Below are positions 23,091-34,382 of a stretch of 64,000 nucleotides of DNA, piece by piece. Numbering within the stretch: the first letter of the stretch is position 1; each line of letters begins with the position of its first letter. The stretch comes from Limnanthes douglasii subsp. nivea. Lineage: Eukaryota; Streptophyta; Magnoliopsida; Brassicales; Limnanthaceae. Under the pieces are notes generated by a model that searched no databases, had not been told where the DNA came from, and was given only the letters and a program-made list of their open reading frames with translations. The translations under genes and the position numbers were made by a program. Where the stretch lies: positions 1,291,670-1,355,669 of the forward strand of contig JAUPFV010000005.1 of the NCBI GenBank assembly GCA_036936605.1, in the 5' to 3' direction.

Positions 23091-24378
23091 AAAATGTTTA
23101 GTGAAAATCATGAGTTTATTATTAAAGATAAGTACAAAGTATGTTCACAAGAAAAGGTTTGGGGTAAATATGTAAAGTTATTAAGTTATAAAGAATAAAA
23201 TATAACCAAAATACTCGTTCATGTAAAATTTTCATAATACAAAATATTTATAAACTAAACGTTTGTGAGTGAGTCCGACTAGGGCCTCAAAAAGATGGTT
23301 AATAAACAAGGGTTACACAAAAAGATAAAGTTTAAACACAAGAAGTAATAAACATTAATTTTATCCTGAAGCATAATCTTCGTTACTATCTTTTGAGGAG
23401 CCGAAGTCAGAAGAAGAACTTTCTGAGTCATAACTAGTCACTAAATCTTTCAAAGAAACGGCTACTAGGAGATATATTTCTATAACACATTGCCAAAGGC
23501 TTCCTAGCTTCAAGTTAGGAAAGCCTTCATGAATTTCTAAAACTAAAGTTGATTTGATGTTGGTATCTCTTTTTTCGAGCGAAGAAACGCAGTCGGCAAC
23601 ATACGTATCCAGGCATTTCTTCTTCTCAGCCTCAAGTTCTTCTTTAAGGACTCGTTTTCTACTGTAAGTCTTTCAATGTCCTTAATAGCATTCTCAAATT
23701 ATTGTCAATTTGTCTCACACAAATCAAAGAGACCGTCGATAAAGGAGTTTTGTTTGATATTTTCACTGATAAAATGCTCCATTTCATCATCATACTTCTC
23801 TTTCTGTTCAAATGCTCAGCAGATATCTCTTTCTCACGTGCAGGATCATCTTTTTACCTTCTTGAGTTTGGTTTTCCATTGATCAACAAATGTTTTCTTT
23901 TCGCGGGAAATTTCATCTTTTAATTTAATCACCTTGGTTTTTAAGTTTTTCACCTTGGTGTTCAAGTTCTTCACCTTGGCTCTCCTTTGAATGACTTGTT
24001 CTTATAACGATCTTTGCGGTTGGCCTTGATTTCGAGGAGAGAAGCAGCGCAAAGGTACCTGTTAAGCTCATTCGCAACAAAGTCATTTTCATAGAATTAA
24101 AATAACGTGAGGCAGGGAGACGTATTTGCCTTCCCTAGGAATTTCTTCTTGATTCCCTTGACCAACAACTTGTCTTCTTTGAACAAACTTCTCCCCAGAA
24201 TCCGAATCAACCATTACAACCTACTTCACAAGGGGAAAACTTAAATGAGTTGTGTTGTCATCGTCTTTTTCACTATCAACAATTTTCTTTTGTTTTTCTT
24301 GAGAAGAAAATATATTGGCCTCATAGCACCTTCCCTCCTAGCCGGTCTCACCTAGACCATAATTTCATAGTTGGCATC

Positions 24379-24546
24379 CACTTGGTGTTTTTCCCGGACA
24401 TCCACTCGATGTTCTTCCCGCACCTCAACTCAATGTTCTCCCCAAACTTCAACATGTTGTTCTTCCCGGACCTCAACCTATTTTTTTTCATAGACATCAA
24501 TATGGGCTTCCTCTTGGGCTTTAGTTATTTGTTCTTCCCGGACATC
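24379..24546 (-). repeat. Seven 24-bp tandem units inside the Tat-1 antisense gene
   Basis: Units begin at 24379, 24403, 24427, 24451, 24475, 24499 and 24523, exactly 24 bp apart. On the minus strand each encodes eight residues of the type V-E/D-V-R-E-E-Q/H-x, a charged repeat that would extend a helix. The plus-strand open frame 24250-24555 is the mirror of this repeat. Confidence 0.9.
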
Positions 24547-24865
24547 AGCCTCTAAGCTTGCATCATCCATAATATCTTAGTCCTCACCATCAGATTTCTC
24601 AGCAGCATCATGATGACTATGAGCACTGGGTCTGGTGGGAAGGTAGACAATATTGTCCAAGCCTTCTAAGTGCTTGCGAATAACATCCTACGGGTGGCGG
24701 GCATCATAAAATCCTTTAAGGATTTCTGTAGGCCTGGATCACAACTCCAAAGATGGTTGCTAGCCAAATTCAAGGGTGTGAAGCATCTATGGAACTTTAG
24801 CTCGAATTGGCACCTGTCCAAAGGCTCAACTTCTCAAAGAGTTTCTTTGAAAATTTAGGGTGGTC

Positions 24866-24965
24866 CTAGAAGGGTTAGGAAATCACTTTTATAGTTGTTC
24901 ACAAGAAAATATTTTAGGTTGATTAATTTGAACAAGTAAAACAGAACAAGTATGGAAACAAGTAC
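24866..24965 (-). other. Probable intron in the Tat-1 antisense gene
   Basis: Minus strand: exon end ...TGGACCAAACGAG, then GTACTTG at 24965, acceptor ...CCTTCTAG at 24866, then GACCACCCTAAATT. The length is 100 nt. The same arrangement with GTAGCAAAC...TTTTCCAG and GACACCC occurs in Tat-3 at 63686-63608, which argues for a real, shared splice site. Confidence 0.6.
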
Positions 24966-26079
24966 CTCGTTTGGTCCACTGAAACTTCGGTCTCATAAAT
25001 TCCAGGATGCCAAAATGCATGCCATAAGTGTATAGCTCACGTTGGGGCCATCTTTAGATGGGAATAGTCAAGGGATAGGGTCAAGGGACATGGTCAAGGG
25101 ATAGTTGAAGACCTGAGTTCATGAGTTCCGTGTAGAGAACCAGCTCATGATCACGAACGGATAAAGGCGTTTCCTCAACAGTCGGGAACCGGATCGTGAC
25201 ATTTTCAAGGATCGCCCACCGGTCCTTTATCTGCACCTCTTCACTTGGTTGGAAGTACTTGTACTTTACCTTCTATAGTGCGAGTAAATGTTTGGATCCA
25301 ATCTCGTGAAGGTTATTGCGAAAGATATTCTCTAAGTTTTTAAGGCAAGTTTACAATACGCTTCCTTTTTTTCTTTTGTTTTCTTTTTACCATAGAAGTA
25401 TCTCCTCGGTGACTACGACATGTGGTGGAAATATTGGAGGAAGGACTTCAAAAAATTTCAAGATCGAACATTCATTTAGGATGGTTTCCGAGGACTAATC
25501 TTAGGTGTATTCTAAGGGGTTTCCTGTAGAGTCACTAGAGAAGTCACAACAGAAGGGGAAAGTTTAAGTTTGATAGACCTTTTAACGGGCTCTGGGATTG
25601 TTTCCTTTTAGTCCAATCTCCTATGCTTGTTCCAGTGAGTTTGTCCTTATATTACCTATCGGTAGTAAGGGGGAGAATTTGCGGTTGTCTTTAGAAGGAG
25701 AAATATCACCCTTGTTATCTCCTAAACAAGATTGATCGGGGGCTGTATGATAGGCAAAATAGATGGTGAATGATTAACTAAAGCTCCTAATATGTCAAAA
25801 CACATCCAAAGAGGAGACCAGCTGTCATGAAACATTGTTTGAAAATTTTCTACAGGAGTAGGATGCTCTCTGGTACCGAAATCTCTACTTTTTCAGCTCT
25901 ATTTGAGATGTTGAACCGCCTCCAAAGTTTTTATCTTTCAAGATTCACAAACTCTTTAGGCATAAAAGTTTAAAAGAAGAACTTAGTGTGGAAAGTTCTT
26001 TATCTCTCTAAAATAGGGTTTCTCTTTACTTTGGCGAGCTCAGTTAAAATGTGTAAACTTGAAATTATAAAAGGATATA

Positions 26080-26098
26080 AGTATATATAGAGGAGTAG
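26080..26098 (-). promoter_or_regulatory. Possible TATA promoter of the Tat-1 antisense gene
   Basis: Minus strand 'ctcctctatatatactta', placed about 0.35 kb upstream of the first antisense coding-like sequence and followed by a short leader with 'accctattttagagagataa'. The same ctcctctatata word is the TATA context of the sense LTR promoter in Tat-2 (about 30529). Inferred only. Confidence 0.35.
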
Positions 26099-26249
26099 CG
26101 GGTTTTTCCATGCGTAAGCTGAAGATTCAGGTTTAAGGATCTCTTCGACACATTATCCTCCTCATAAATGTTACTAACAAGTACGCTGGTGTGTGTTAGG
26201 AAACGGTCGACATGTGATCATAAATGATGTCACCACCCTAAACTATTTA

Positions 26250-26945
26250 TGACATCATAACGGATAGAAAAAGGCACGCAATTTAAAATAGATGATGGGT
26301 AGGATGAGGTCACGATAACCAAGGGTGAAGTCACAAATCCGAATAAGTATCCATAACATGGTTTGAGTAAGATTCTTAGGGATATCTGCTCAGGAAACAT
26401 ATGACGAATTTCGTCCGACTAGAGTGTGAAGCAAGATTAATATGAGGAGTGTTGCAAAGAGGTCATGCAAGGAAGCCCGAAAGAAGAAGAATCTGAGGAG
26501 GCTCAAAAAGAAGAAAAATTTATTCCTCAGAGTTAGTCCTAGCACAGATACCTTCACAATGACTGGATGGCTACTGATAAGAGAAAGAAAATAAGATGAT
26601 AAATAAGCTTTGTTATAGTAAATACAAGGGTCAAATTGGTCTAATGAATTGCCAATGACTAATCTAAGGCAAACATAAGGACTGAGGGCGTCAAATGTAA
26701 TAACTTTTAAACTTGTCTATGAATAGTAAAAGAGTGAGGTGAGAGATCCACTTAACAATGGTAAATATGTTATTTCATAGCTTACCTCGTGTACTCTATA
26801 AAGGACAATCTTTTTTGAGAAAAGGTCAAATGATTAGTCAATGATTGTTACATTTATTCTTTTTGTCTCTTTCTTTTTGTATTCATTTCATTTCTCTCTC
26901 TAAAAGTACCTTAATGTGGTTTCCTAGAATTCAAGAGTATATAAA
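26250..26945 (+). repeat. Probable Tat-1 3' LTR
   Basis: Noncoding sequence with LTR-like features in the right place: a TATA box in 'gtgtactctataaaggacaa' (about 26790) followed by pyrimidine-rich 'tctttttgtctctttctttt' (about 26860) and 'tttctctctctaaaag' (26889 on). No 5' LTR partner survives for comparison, so both limits are guesses. Confidence 0.4.
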
Positions 26946-26979
26946 ATAAGTATATTATAGCAAACATAGTACAATTATT

Positions 26980-28310
26980 AGGAAAAACTTTAAATGTATG
27001 GATCCATGATAACAATATAGTTAAATTTTACTACTACCAAGCTTGGGTAGAACTATATTTCTCTAAGCCCCTTAGTGAGAAAATATAGATCGATTTCGAT
27101 CATAAAGATAGCCTATGTTTGGAGGTTAATTATGACTACAAGCTTGACTGTTGTCCAAGATGTTATCATCTTGGACATATTGTTGAAAAATGGAATAAAG
27201 GGAAAACTCATACTGAACCTCAAGAGAACATGAATCCCGCCATAACAAATAACCCTTTTTAGGACAATCCTAAAGTTATAGCTAGAATGATACCTAAAGT
27301 TAAAGATTAAATGATCACCATTATAATATTGATCCTGATGAAAATGATATCAATATTATTAATAATATAACTCAACTTAAAGCTCAGGATTCAAGATAAA
27401 TCTAAAATCCCAAATTTCCCTTATAAAAAACAATGATCTCATAGATGAATCAAATGGAGCTATTATAGAAGCCCTCCATTCTATGGAACTTAACAATAGA
27501 TTCACCTTCTTAATTGACTCTTCTGATGAAGAGCCAACTCATGAATCCCTAAAACCAACTGTAGCTGGTAGTTTGCAAGTTACTCCTTCATTCTTCTAAA
27601 TTAATAATCAAATTGAATTAACTGAAAACACCCCTAAAAGAGCCAAAAATTATAAAGCTAAAGAAATAATGAAAAAGTTATCAGTGGCCCTAAAAAGGTC
27701 ACCAAGATTCTAAATATCACCAATTTTAATGACAATTAAAATTTAAAACTTGAATACTGGAGGTATAGGCAATAAAAATACAATTAGAATATTGAAATTT
27801 ATCATAAAAACATCCATAGACCTCGTAGTTTTAAAATTACATATGGTTTTTGAAATTAAATTTCCATCAATCTTAAAAACTTTAGACTTTCAACATGTGA
27901 CCATTAACTTAAACAACAAAATTTGGTTCCTTTGAAATGACAAACTCAATGTGGATGTCAGTTGTAACCATGAACTACTCCTTTACCTTAAATTTCATCA
28001 TATAAATAACAATAAAGAATTCATGACTTATGTAATCTATGCTAAATGTTATGAAACTAATATACTCCATCTTTGGGATAAAATGAGAACCCTTACCATC
28101 ATCAAGTTTAATGGATTGTCATGGAGGACTTTAGTTGCATCATTAAACCTTCTGAATATCCTTCAAGTAAAACCTTATGTTTTAAAAGTATTGATGAGTT
28201 TAACGATACAATCTCTAATTTTAATCTTGAAGAACCTATTTTATTGGAACTCCCTTTACTCGGTCTAACAAAAAAAATGAATGAGTGCATTTAAACAAAA
28301 ATGAAGTGCT
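26980..28310 (+). mobile_element. LINE-C: decayed LINE fragment (ORF1 zinc knuckle and endonuclease)
   Basis: Plus strand. ORF1 ends with the zinc-knuckle line VNYDYKLDCCPRCYHLGHIV (27125-27185), where the last metal-binding Cys appears replaced (EKW). Endonuclease follows: GGIGNKNTIRILKFIIKT (27760-27815) matches the N-terminal 'RG-x-G' motif; YAKCYETNILHLWDKM (28040-28090) and EDFSCIIKPSEYPSS (28120-28165) match the GDFN-containing stretch; then FNDTISNFNLEEP. The fragment stops before RT. Frames shift several times. It is a different LINE group from LINE-A and LINE-D. Confidence 0.75.
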
Positions 28311-29439
28311 AAATAATCAAATATATAAAAGATATACTTGTTTGTATATCGATGGTAGACTAGTGATATAGTTTTACAACAAACCAATTGAATGGTTTCT
28401 CTTTAAGAAAGAACTAATTTAAACCATAATAAATTATCTATAGAGTAAATTTATAAAATTTTAATAACTATCTAGTTCTTTTACAGTTATGTACATATTA
28501 TGTTTTAGAACATAAAATCTATGTATTGGGATAAAAACACTATTGAACCAAGACACAAACCGATGTATCATTTAATGAATCTTCGAAGAAAATAATTAAC
28601 TATGTTCAAGACATACAACAACTAAAAATAACGAAGCATGTACTACAGATTTAATGTTGTCTGGATTTTGGAAATAATCCTACATCTACGAAAAACATAT
28701 AATGTTTTTATTAATAAGTAGATTATAGAAAGAATTTCAAACACAAATGACTTAATCACTCCTCATAATAAAGTATGAAGTGCACAAATACTCTTTTTAA
28801 TATTTATTCCTCACTAACTTATCTCACAAAAAGTATGAAGTCATTTCTCTTTTCTTGCAAATATTATGCTCTGGAATTTACTCACACTTTGCATGCAAAT
28901 ATATTATCTATTTATAAGAGGATTGTGATAACTCCACATATATTAATTAACGAATCTAATTAATACAGAATACGAAATTCATAGAAGATATAATTAAATA
29001 GAAGATCAAATCATTATGAAATTTAATTAATATAGAATATCTAATAATGTAGAAATTATATTTAATATAGAAGTTCAAATAATTAAAGAGCTAATTAATA
29101 TTGAAGATCTAATTAACATATAAATCTAATTATTCAGGAAGATCTAGTTAATATAGAAATCTAATTAATGTAAGATACCTATGTAAATAGAAGAGTTTGC
29201 TTCAACTTACGTCTAGTTTATCACTCGTGAAACTTAATATTTTTCATCAAATGAAGGGCAATATGGCTATCATGGAACATAACAACATTTTTCACCGCAC
29301 TATTAAGTTCCCTCAACAGTCCCATTATCCACATCTATATACAAGACTTTTAACTGACCATTCTTCCAAGCATAATAAATACATAACCTAAATAAGACTT
29401 TTTTTTGTCGAGGTGGCCTACATAATCAGACTTCACATG
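28311..29439. repeat. AT-rich intergenic stretch with ~18-bp degenerate tandem repeats (28965-29180)
   Basis: No gene recognised in about 1.1 kb. The part 28965-29180 is built from variants of 'gaagatctaattaatata', repeated roughly every 18-20 bp. The short open frames (28775-28963, 29197-29391) show no motif. Confidence 0.55.
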
Positions 29440-30033
29440 TAGTTTCAGCAATATATCACTTGTATGCTTTTGATTGTAACATAACATTGCCTCCCAGTAA
29501 TGTTTACCCTATTCATTCTTATAGGAATTGTAATGTGTTGGTCTTCGTATGCCACCTCTCGAGAAACGTCTCTATGAGGTGCACGTTGGTAGCCCAACGC
29601 GTAAAGCAATTTATCAGGAGAGAAAAACAGGACCTCATAACCTGGTCTCTGACCGTAGTCTGACCAGTAAGATCCCAAGCGCGATGGGTATCGTACATCA
29701 CATAGCACCGCATAGATGAACGATCGTACACAATATTAAAGTAATTTAAACAATAGATAAGATATAATTTACTATACATTAAACCAATCCTAATATATCT
29801 CGCCCTTGAATACAATATACGCCTTGTGCAGCTTGTAGTCATTCATTACCGAATACATCCCCGACACATGGCGATTGACTCTCCAGAATTGCTGACCTGG
29901 AGACCCACGTCTATGTTGAACTACAAGCGCAGGAAGGACGGCGCGTCGTGAAACCGTACCAGACCGTGAACTAGGGTCACGCTAATCGATGTCTGTAGAA
30001 TCAGTGTCAAATCCAGTAAGAGTACGCTCTCTC
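29440..30033 (-). other. Unrecognised minus-strand coding-like region, possibly two exons
   Basis: A patch with more balanced base composition than its AT-rich surroundings. On the minus strand, an acceptor-like 'gtattttcag' (about 30050-30041) opens a frame with a single stop to about 29780, containing VLPALVVQHRRGSPGQQFWR and MNDYKLHKAYIVFKGEIY. After an AT-rich gap, a second open frame at 29708-29445 reads MLCDVRYPSRLGSYWSDYGQ ... EVAYEDQHITIPIRMNRV. I do not recognise the family. It could be a transposon protein piece or a captured gene fragment. A (tta)n run lies just upstream (30061-30077). Confidence 0.35.
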
Positions 30034-30171
30034 CGAAGGATGCTGAAAATACAAAAAACATATTATTATTATTATTATATATCAAATCATACCACAAAAC
30101 TATTTCATGACACCCTAATATGTATTTACACAAAAGACATAAATAATACTAAAGAGTGATCAACTCAATTA

Positions 30172-30688
30172 GATGTTAAACATGGTTAATTTAATGGGAC
30201 AATACAAACCGCGAGCTCAGAGTGCCAAAAGTAAGCTAAATCGCGTGTACAAAATTTGAGATTTCAGCCAAAATTATGTGCAAAATCGTGAATGCTCTGT
30301 GCGCAGACTTGCCGGATTCGCGAACCCTGATATGGAAATGAGTTTTTAGGATTTAATTTATAAATAGTTTAAATTTAGGGACTTGATTGTAATTATTGTA
30401 AGTTTTATCTTCAATTTCTGAATGATGTAAGTTTTAGGGGGCTATTGTGACTTTACCTAATTTGTAAGGACTAAATAGCAATTAACCCATTTTTGTAACA
30501 GATTCAGTTATTCAACTAAGTCTTGGCTCCTCTATATAAAGGAACAGACATATCTAATACAAAAGTTGAACACTTTTTACTTGAAACTCATTTTGTACTT
30601 GTGTTTTCTCTCCCTAAAAAATCTAAAGAACTTTCTCTCTCTAATATTTCTCTCTAGAAATTTACCTAAACAAATCAAAACCTTATCA
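30172..30688 (+). repeat. Tat-2 5' LTR (left boundary tentative)
   Basis: Ends 'aaaccttatca' at 30688, three bases before the primer-binding site. Contains a TATA box in 'ctcctctatataaaggaaca' (about 30529-30548) and a pyrimidine-rich leader (tttctctctctaatatttctctctag). A TG start at about 30172 is only a guess because no 3' LTR is left to compare. Confidence 0.55.
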
Positions 30689-30691
30689 AAT

Positions 30692-30709
30692 TGGTGACTC
30701 CACTAGGTA
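30692..30709 (+). other. Tat-2 primer-binding site, mutated
   Basis: 'tggtgactccactaggta' immediately downstream of the LTR. The usual Tat-lineage site is tggcgactccgctgggga. Most changes are C-to-T or G-to-A, fitting decay by deamination. Confidence 0.75.
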
Positions 30710-30769
30710 CGGAATATAAAAATCAGTAGATTATTCGTTTGATGATATTCTTTAACTCGAATTCATAAG

Positions 30770-32299
30770 ATGAATCCCGAAAATAATAATCCTACGCTTC
30801 AATCGGCTTTAGAAATAGTCAGAGATGATTTCCAAAAGAATGGGACTGATGGGAATAGAATTGATGGATCGTCTCCGGCCCAAGTTCGATATGATGTTGA
30901 GACAAGAATGAATCAACTTCTTGATAAAATCAATGCGTTGAATGAAATATATGAGCAAAGGGAACAAGATATACTCTCTGCTAGGATCAGATCTGAGGTT
31001 AGGCAGGAGTTGGAAAAGAACGATGTTGAAGGTCAGTCAGATCGATCTTTCGATGATAGAGATGCTAAGTCCTAGCATAAAAAAGCATGTTTTGTGTCTC
31101 ATAAAGAGAGATATTCATCTCGAAATGATAAGAAAGATAAGAAAAATTTGATAACTTCTAGTGATGAGGAGGTAGAAAGCTCAGCTTCAGGATTTAAGAG
31201 GCATAGAGGTTCTTCGAAGGGAGAATCGGAAAGAGATTATTCAAGGAAATATAAAAAGGATAGCAAGTTTAAGAATGCTCCTCGGTCAACTTGGCATGAA
31301 GGAAATCCTTCGAATCAATATGTTGAGACCGACAGTAATTTGTATGTTACAATGGGGACCGATGATCAATTTGTTCAAGGTGTTGATTGGAGGAATTCTC
31401 TATTAACAGATGAAATTCTCTCTATGACGCTTCCGAAGCGTTTTGATATTTCAAACGTTGAAAAGTTCGATGGGATGCAAGATCCCGATGATCACATCGA
31501 ACAGTTCAAAAATTATATGATGAATTTTGAGGACGATGGTCGGCTTGTGTGTCATGCTTTTTCTCAAACTTTTAAAGGAAAAACTCTCAAGTGGTACAAC
31601 AGGATTCTCAGGGGATCTATTTCAAATTTCAAGCATTTTTATAGTGCTTTCCGAAGGCAGTTTGTTGTAAACAAGGAAATGAGAGCTAATGATGATATGA
31701 TTATCCAGTGCAAGCAAACACCAGGAGAAAAATTGAAGGATTATACTAAAAGGTTTGTGTTAACCAAAGCAAGCTTAAATAATTGTGAAGAGGATGTGGC
31801 AATGGCCACTTTTCGTCAGGGTTTGTTGCGAGGGTATCTGGCTAATGAGACAACAAAAAGAAGGGCTTCGAATTTTGGAGCGTTGATGGCTCAAGTCAAG
31901 GACCAAATTAAGGTTGAAGAATCTAGCAGAGTCTGAGGGACTCCAGTTAATACTTTGAAGAATTCGGGACAGGCAGCCAATAATCAGGGGCAACCCTCAA
32001 ATGGAAATAGGAATAATCACCAGTCGAGGCAGAAGAACTGCAATTTGCCTCATCGGAGTGGTGGATATTCGAACCACACTCCATCCAACAATTACAACAG
32101 ACCTAGGCCGAATACTTGGGTTAGGCCAGAGTACTATGCTAATTTAACAGAGAGTCTTTCTGTTATTTGGGATAAAACTAAGAATGCAGTGAACTTTAGA
32201 AAACCAGGTCCTATCAGCAGACCGAGGGAAGAAATGAATAATAAATATTGTAGGTATCATGATGACATTGGACATGATACAAATTATTGTATTATTTGA
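30770..32299 (+). pseudogene. Tat-2 gag
   Basis: Nucleocapsid/structural polyprotein of a gypsy element. Three open segments (30770-31075, 31094-31936, 31955-32299) share one frame, separated by a TAG (31073) and a TGA (31934). The middle segment has the retrotransposon gag domain: FDGMQDPDDHIEQFKNYMM (about 31470), GKTLKWYNRI (about 31580), FRRQFV (about 31655) and the conserved end ATFRQGLLRGYL (about 31805). The third segment is Asn/Gln-rich and ends in YCRYHDDIGHDTNYC, the Tat-type C-terminal Cys-His motif. A frameshift near 32300 leads to the protease frame. Confidence 0.92.
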
Positions 32300-32418
32300 A
32301 AAAAGAAATCTAATATTTGATTGAGAATGGGAAGCTCTTGACGTATGTGAAGTCACATGGAAGTGCATCAAAGAATAACGGTGTATCAACTTCGAAGGCT
32401 GCATAGCCAGCTGAGATT

Positions 32419-33935
32419 TTGATGATTATGGATTCACAAGTTGAGTCATTCGATGCTTCTAATGAATATATTGAGAAGGATCCAAACAAGTTGCTTCTGA
32501 TGGCAGTCGAGGAGCCTGTTGAGGTAGTTTCTATAGAAAAAGGACGTATTCGAGAATTGTGCAAGTTTTTCGAATCATTAGCAATTTTTGGGGGCGATTC
32601 GATGACTGGAAATTCAGACAGCTCAAGGAAAAGGAATGTTGTCAACTTGACAACTCAAATTGAAGGGAGAATGTTAGCGCATTTGTATGGGAAGAAAGAC
32701 TTTCCTTTCATTTTCTTTGATGAAGATGTTTTGAGAGGAACTGCAGGACCACATGAAGATGCAATGGTAATCGGAGCTGAGGTGGCTGACGTCAAAATTC
32801 GACGTGTGTTGATTGACACTGGAAGTTCAGCCAATGTTCTTTGTAACTCCACCTATGATGGGATGATAAACCCTCCTTGGATTACTCAATTAGACCGTAC
32901 ATTTATTGGATTCACGGGTGTAAGAGCTCGTATTGTTGGGGAATTCGAGGGAGAAGTTAGTTTGGAGAAATGACCATTCAAGAAGAAGGTTCAAGTGCTT
33001 TTTATGGTGGTGGACTGTCCCACAAGTTATAATGCTATTTTTGGAAGGTCGTGGCTTTCGAGAATGTATGGGGTGATATCAACAGTTCATCAGTGTTTTA
33101 AGTACGTGGTTGGAGACAGAGTTGGAATAGTTAGAGGCGATCAAAAGGTTGCCAGAGAATGTTATGCCACTGCGCTTAGGATCTGAGGATCTAGTAGTGG
33201 AGATTCGATGCAAGAATAGCAGTTAGAAGGGGTTCCCTCAGAGTTGGAAGAAAGGGTTGAGGATCCGAGAGAAACTCCGGGGTCTTTAACAGTGAGTGAA
33301 GAAATAGAGGAGTTTAATTTTTCAGAAGGAAAAGTACTTCGGATTGGAACTTTATTGACCCCTAGTCTACGTTAATAACTGCTTAATTTTTTGTCTCAGA
33401 AGTTGGACGTCTTTGCTTGGAAGATAAAAGATGTAACAGGAGTACCCATCGAAGTCATTCAACATAGCTTGTCTATAGATTCGAAGGTTAAGCCAATGAT
33501 TCAAAAAAGAAGAGCATTTCCATTGGAGAAAGTGGAAACAATTGTTGCAGAAGTGGATCAATTATCTAAAGTCGGACACATAAGGGAATCTCAATATCCT
33601 TTGTGGACTGCGAATCCGGTAGTGGTTAAAAAGAAGAATGGGAAATAGAGGATGTGTGTGGATTTTACAGATTTAAATAGAGCTTTTCCCAAAGATCCAT
33701 TTCCAGTTCCTCGAATTGACCAGTTGATTGATTCTACTTCAGGTAATAAAATTTTGAATTTTATGGATGCTTTCACCGGGTATAATCTGATCCAGATGGA
33801 TCCGAATGATCAAGAATGCACTAATTTTATAACTGATAGAGACCTTCACTTTTATAGGGTGATGCCCTTTAGATTGAAGAATGTTGGAGCCACTTATCAG
33901 AGATTAGTGAATAAAGCTTTTGCTACACATATCAT
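32419..33935 (+). pseudogene. Tat-2 protease and 5' part of reverse transcriptase
   Basis: One frame from 32419 to 33935. The aspartic protease active site is in VLIDTGSSANVL (about 32805-32840), with the flap and C-terminal FGRSWL (about 33040). RT starts with MIQKRRAFPLEKVETIVAEV (about 33500), then WTANPVVVKKKNGK, VDFTDLNRAFPKDPFPVP and MPFRLKNVGATYQRLVNKAF (about 33860). Stops at 32971 (TGA), 33184 (TGA), 33373 (TAA) and 33646 (TAG, where relatives have Trp in KW-R-MCVDF) interrupt it. RT ends abruptly at about 33935 before the YIDD motif; RNase H and integrase are deleted. Confidence 0.92.
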
Positions 33936-34382
33936 GTACTTGTACATATTAAACTTTATCAATAAAGTTCATTTTTTGGCCAATGGTTATTTTACGTTAT
34001 TTGGATACTATCTTAACAAATCATCAAATATTGATCACCTTTGAGATTAGTTAAAGAAAGTATATTCCGAAGTGTTTATAACACTTTCCGAAGAAATAAC
34101 AATGTTTTACAACCATTTTACATTTGGAATTTCGAAGTCAATGTTTTAAAACTCACTGAGAATTTTAATGAGCTAATCAAGCTTAATAACACATTCATAT
34201 CTTTTCGAAGAAGATAATATTTGTTATTTTTCATTAAGATTTTGCATTTATTTAGCATCAAATAATATAGAGTACAACAATATAAAAATAAAGAACACTT
34301 TGTCATTCAGATTAAGTTGTTACGATACAAAAATAGATATTCTGATTAGACAAGGACAAAAAAAATAATACTAAAAGAGTAG
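33936..34382. other. Tat-2 noncoding region between truncated RT and antisense ORF
   Basis: AT-rich, no gene. 'ttcgaag' words recur (34125, 34203). It corresponds in position to the Tat-1 spacer between pol and the antisense gene, so the internal deletion in Tat-2 runs from RT into this spacer. Confidence 0.6.

Larger units (their letters stand above)
23361..25750 (-). pseudogene. Tat-1 antisense gene: coiled coil with acidic tail, spliced
   Basis: Coding-like sequence opposite to pol. Reading the minus strand downwards: FFEVLPPIFPPHVVV (about 25460); VEETPLSVRDHELVLYTELM (about 25170), which resembles Pfam Transposase_28 ('putative gypsy type transposon'); an intron at 24965-24866 (GT...AG); exon 2 starting HPKFSKKLFEKL; seven 8-residue repeats (24546-24379); a Lys-rich coiled coil VKNLNTKVKNLKTKVIKLKD (about 23985-23925); GFPNLKLGSLW; and a Ser/Asp/Glu-rich end DSESSSSDFGSSKDSNEDY that stops at 23361. 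Several frameshifts and stops are present. The coiled coil and acidic tail match the Tat-2 antisense ORF. The function of these antisense proteins is unknown to me. The 5' end is approximate. Confidence 0.72.

Noticed and set aside
24250..24555. Plus-strand ORF with FFPDI repeats
   Set aside because: Mirror of the 24-bp array, whose minus-strand reading fits the flanking antisense gene.
26980..28310. Possible endogenous pararetrovirus, because of the CCHC-like motif
   Set aside because: The knuckle is followed by LINE endonuclease motifs and no RT, movement-protein or coat motifs of a caulimovirid were found.
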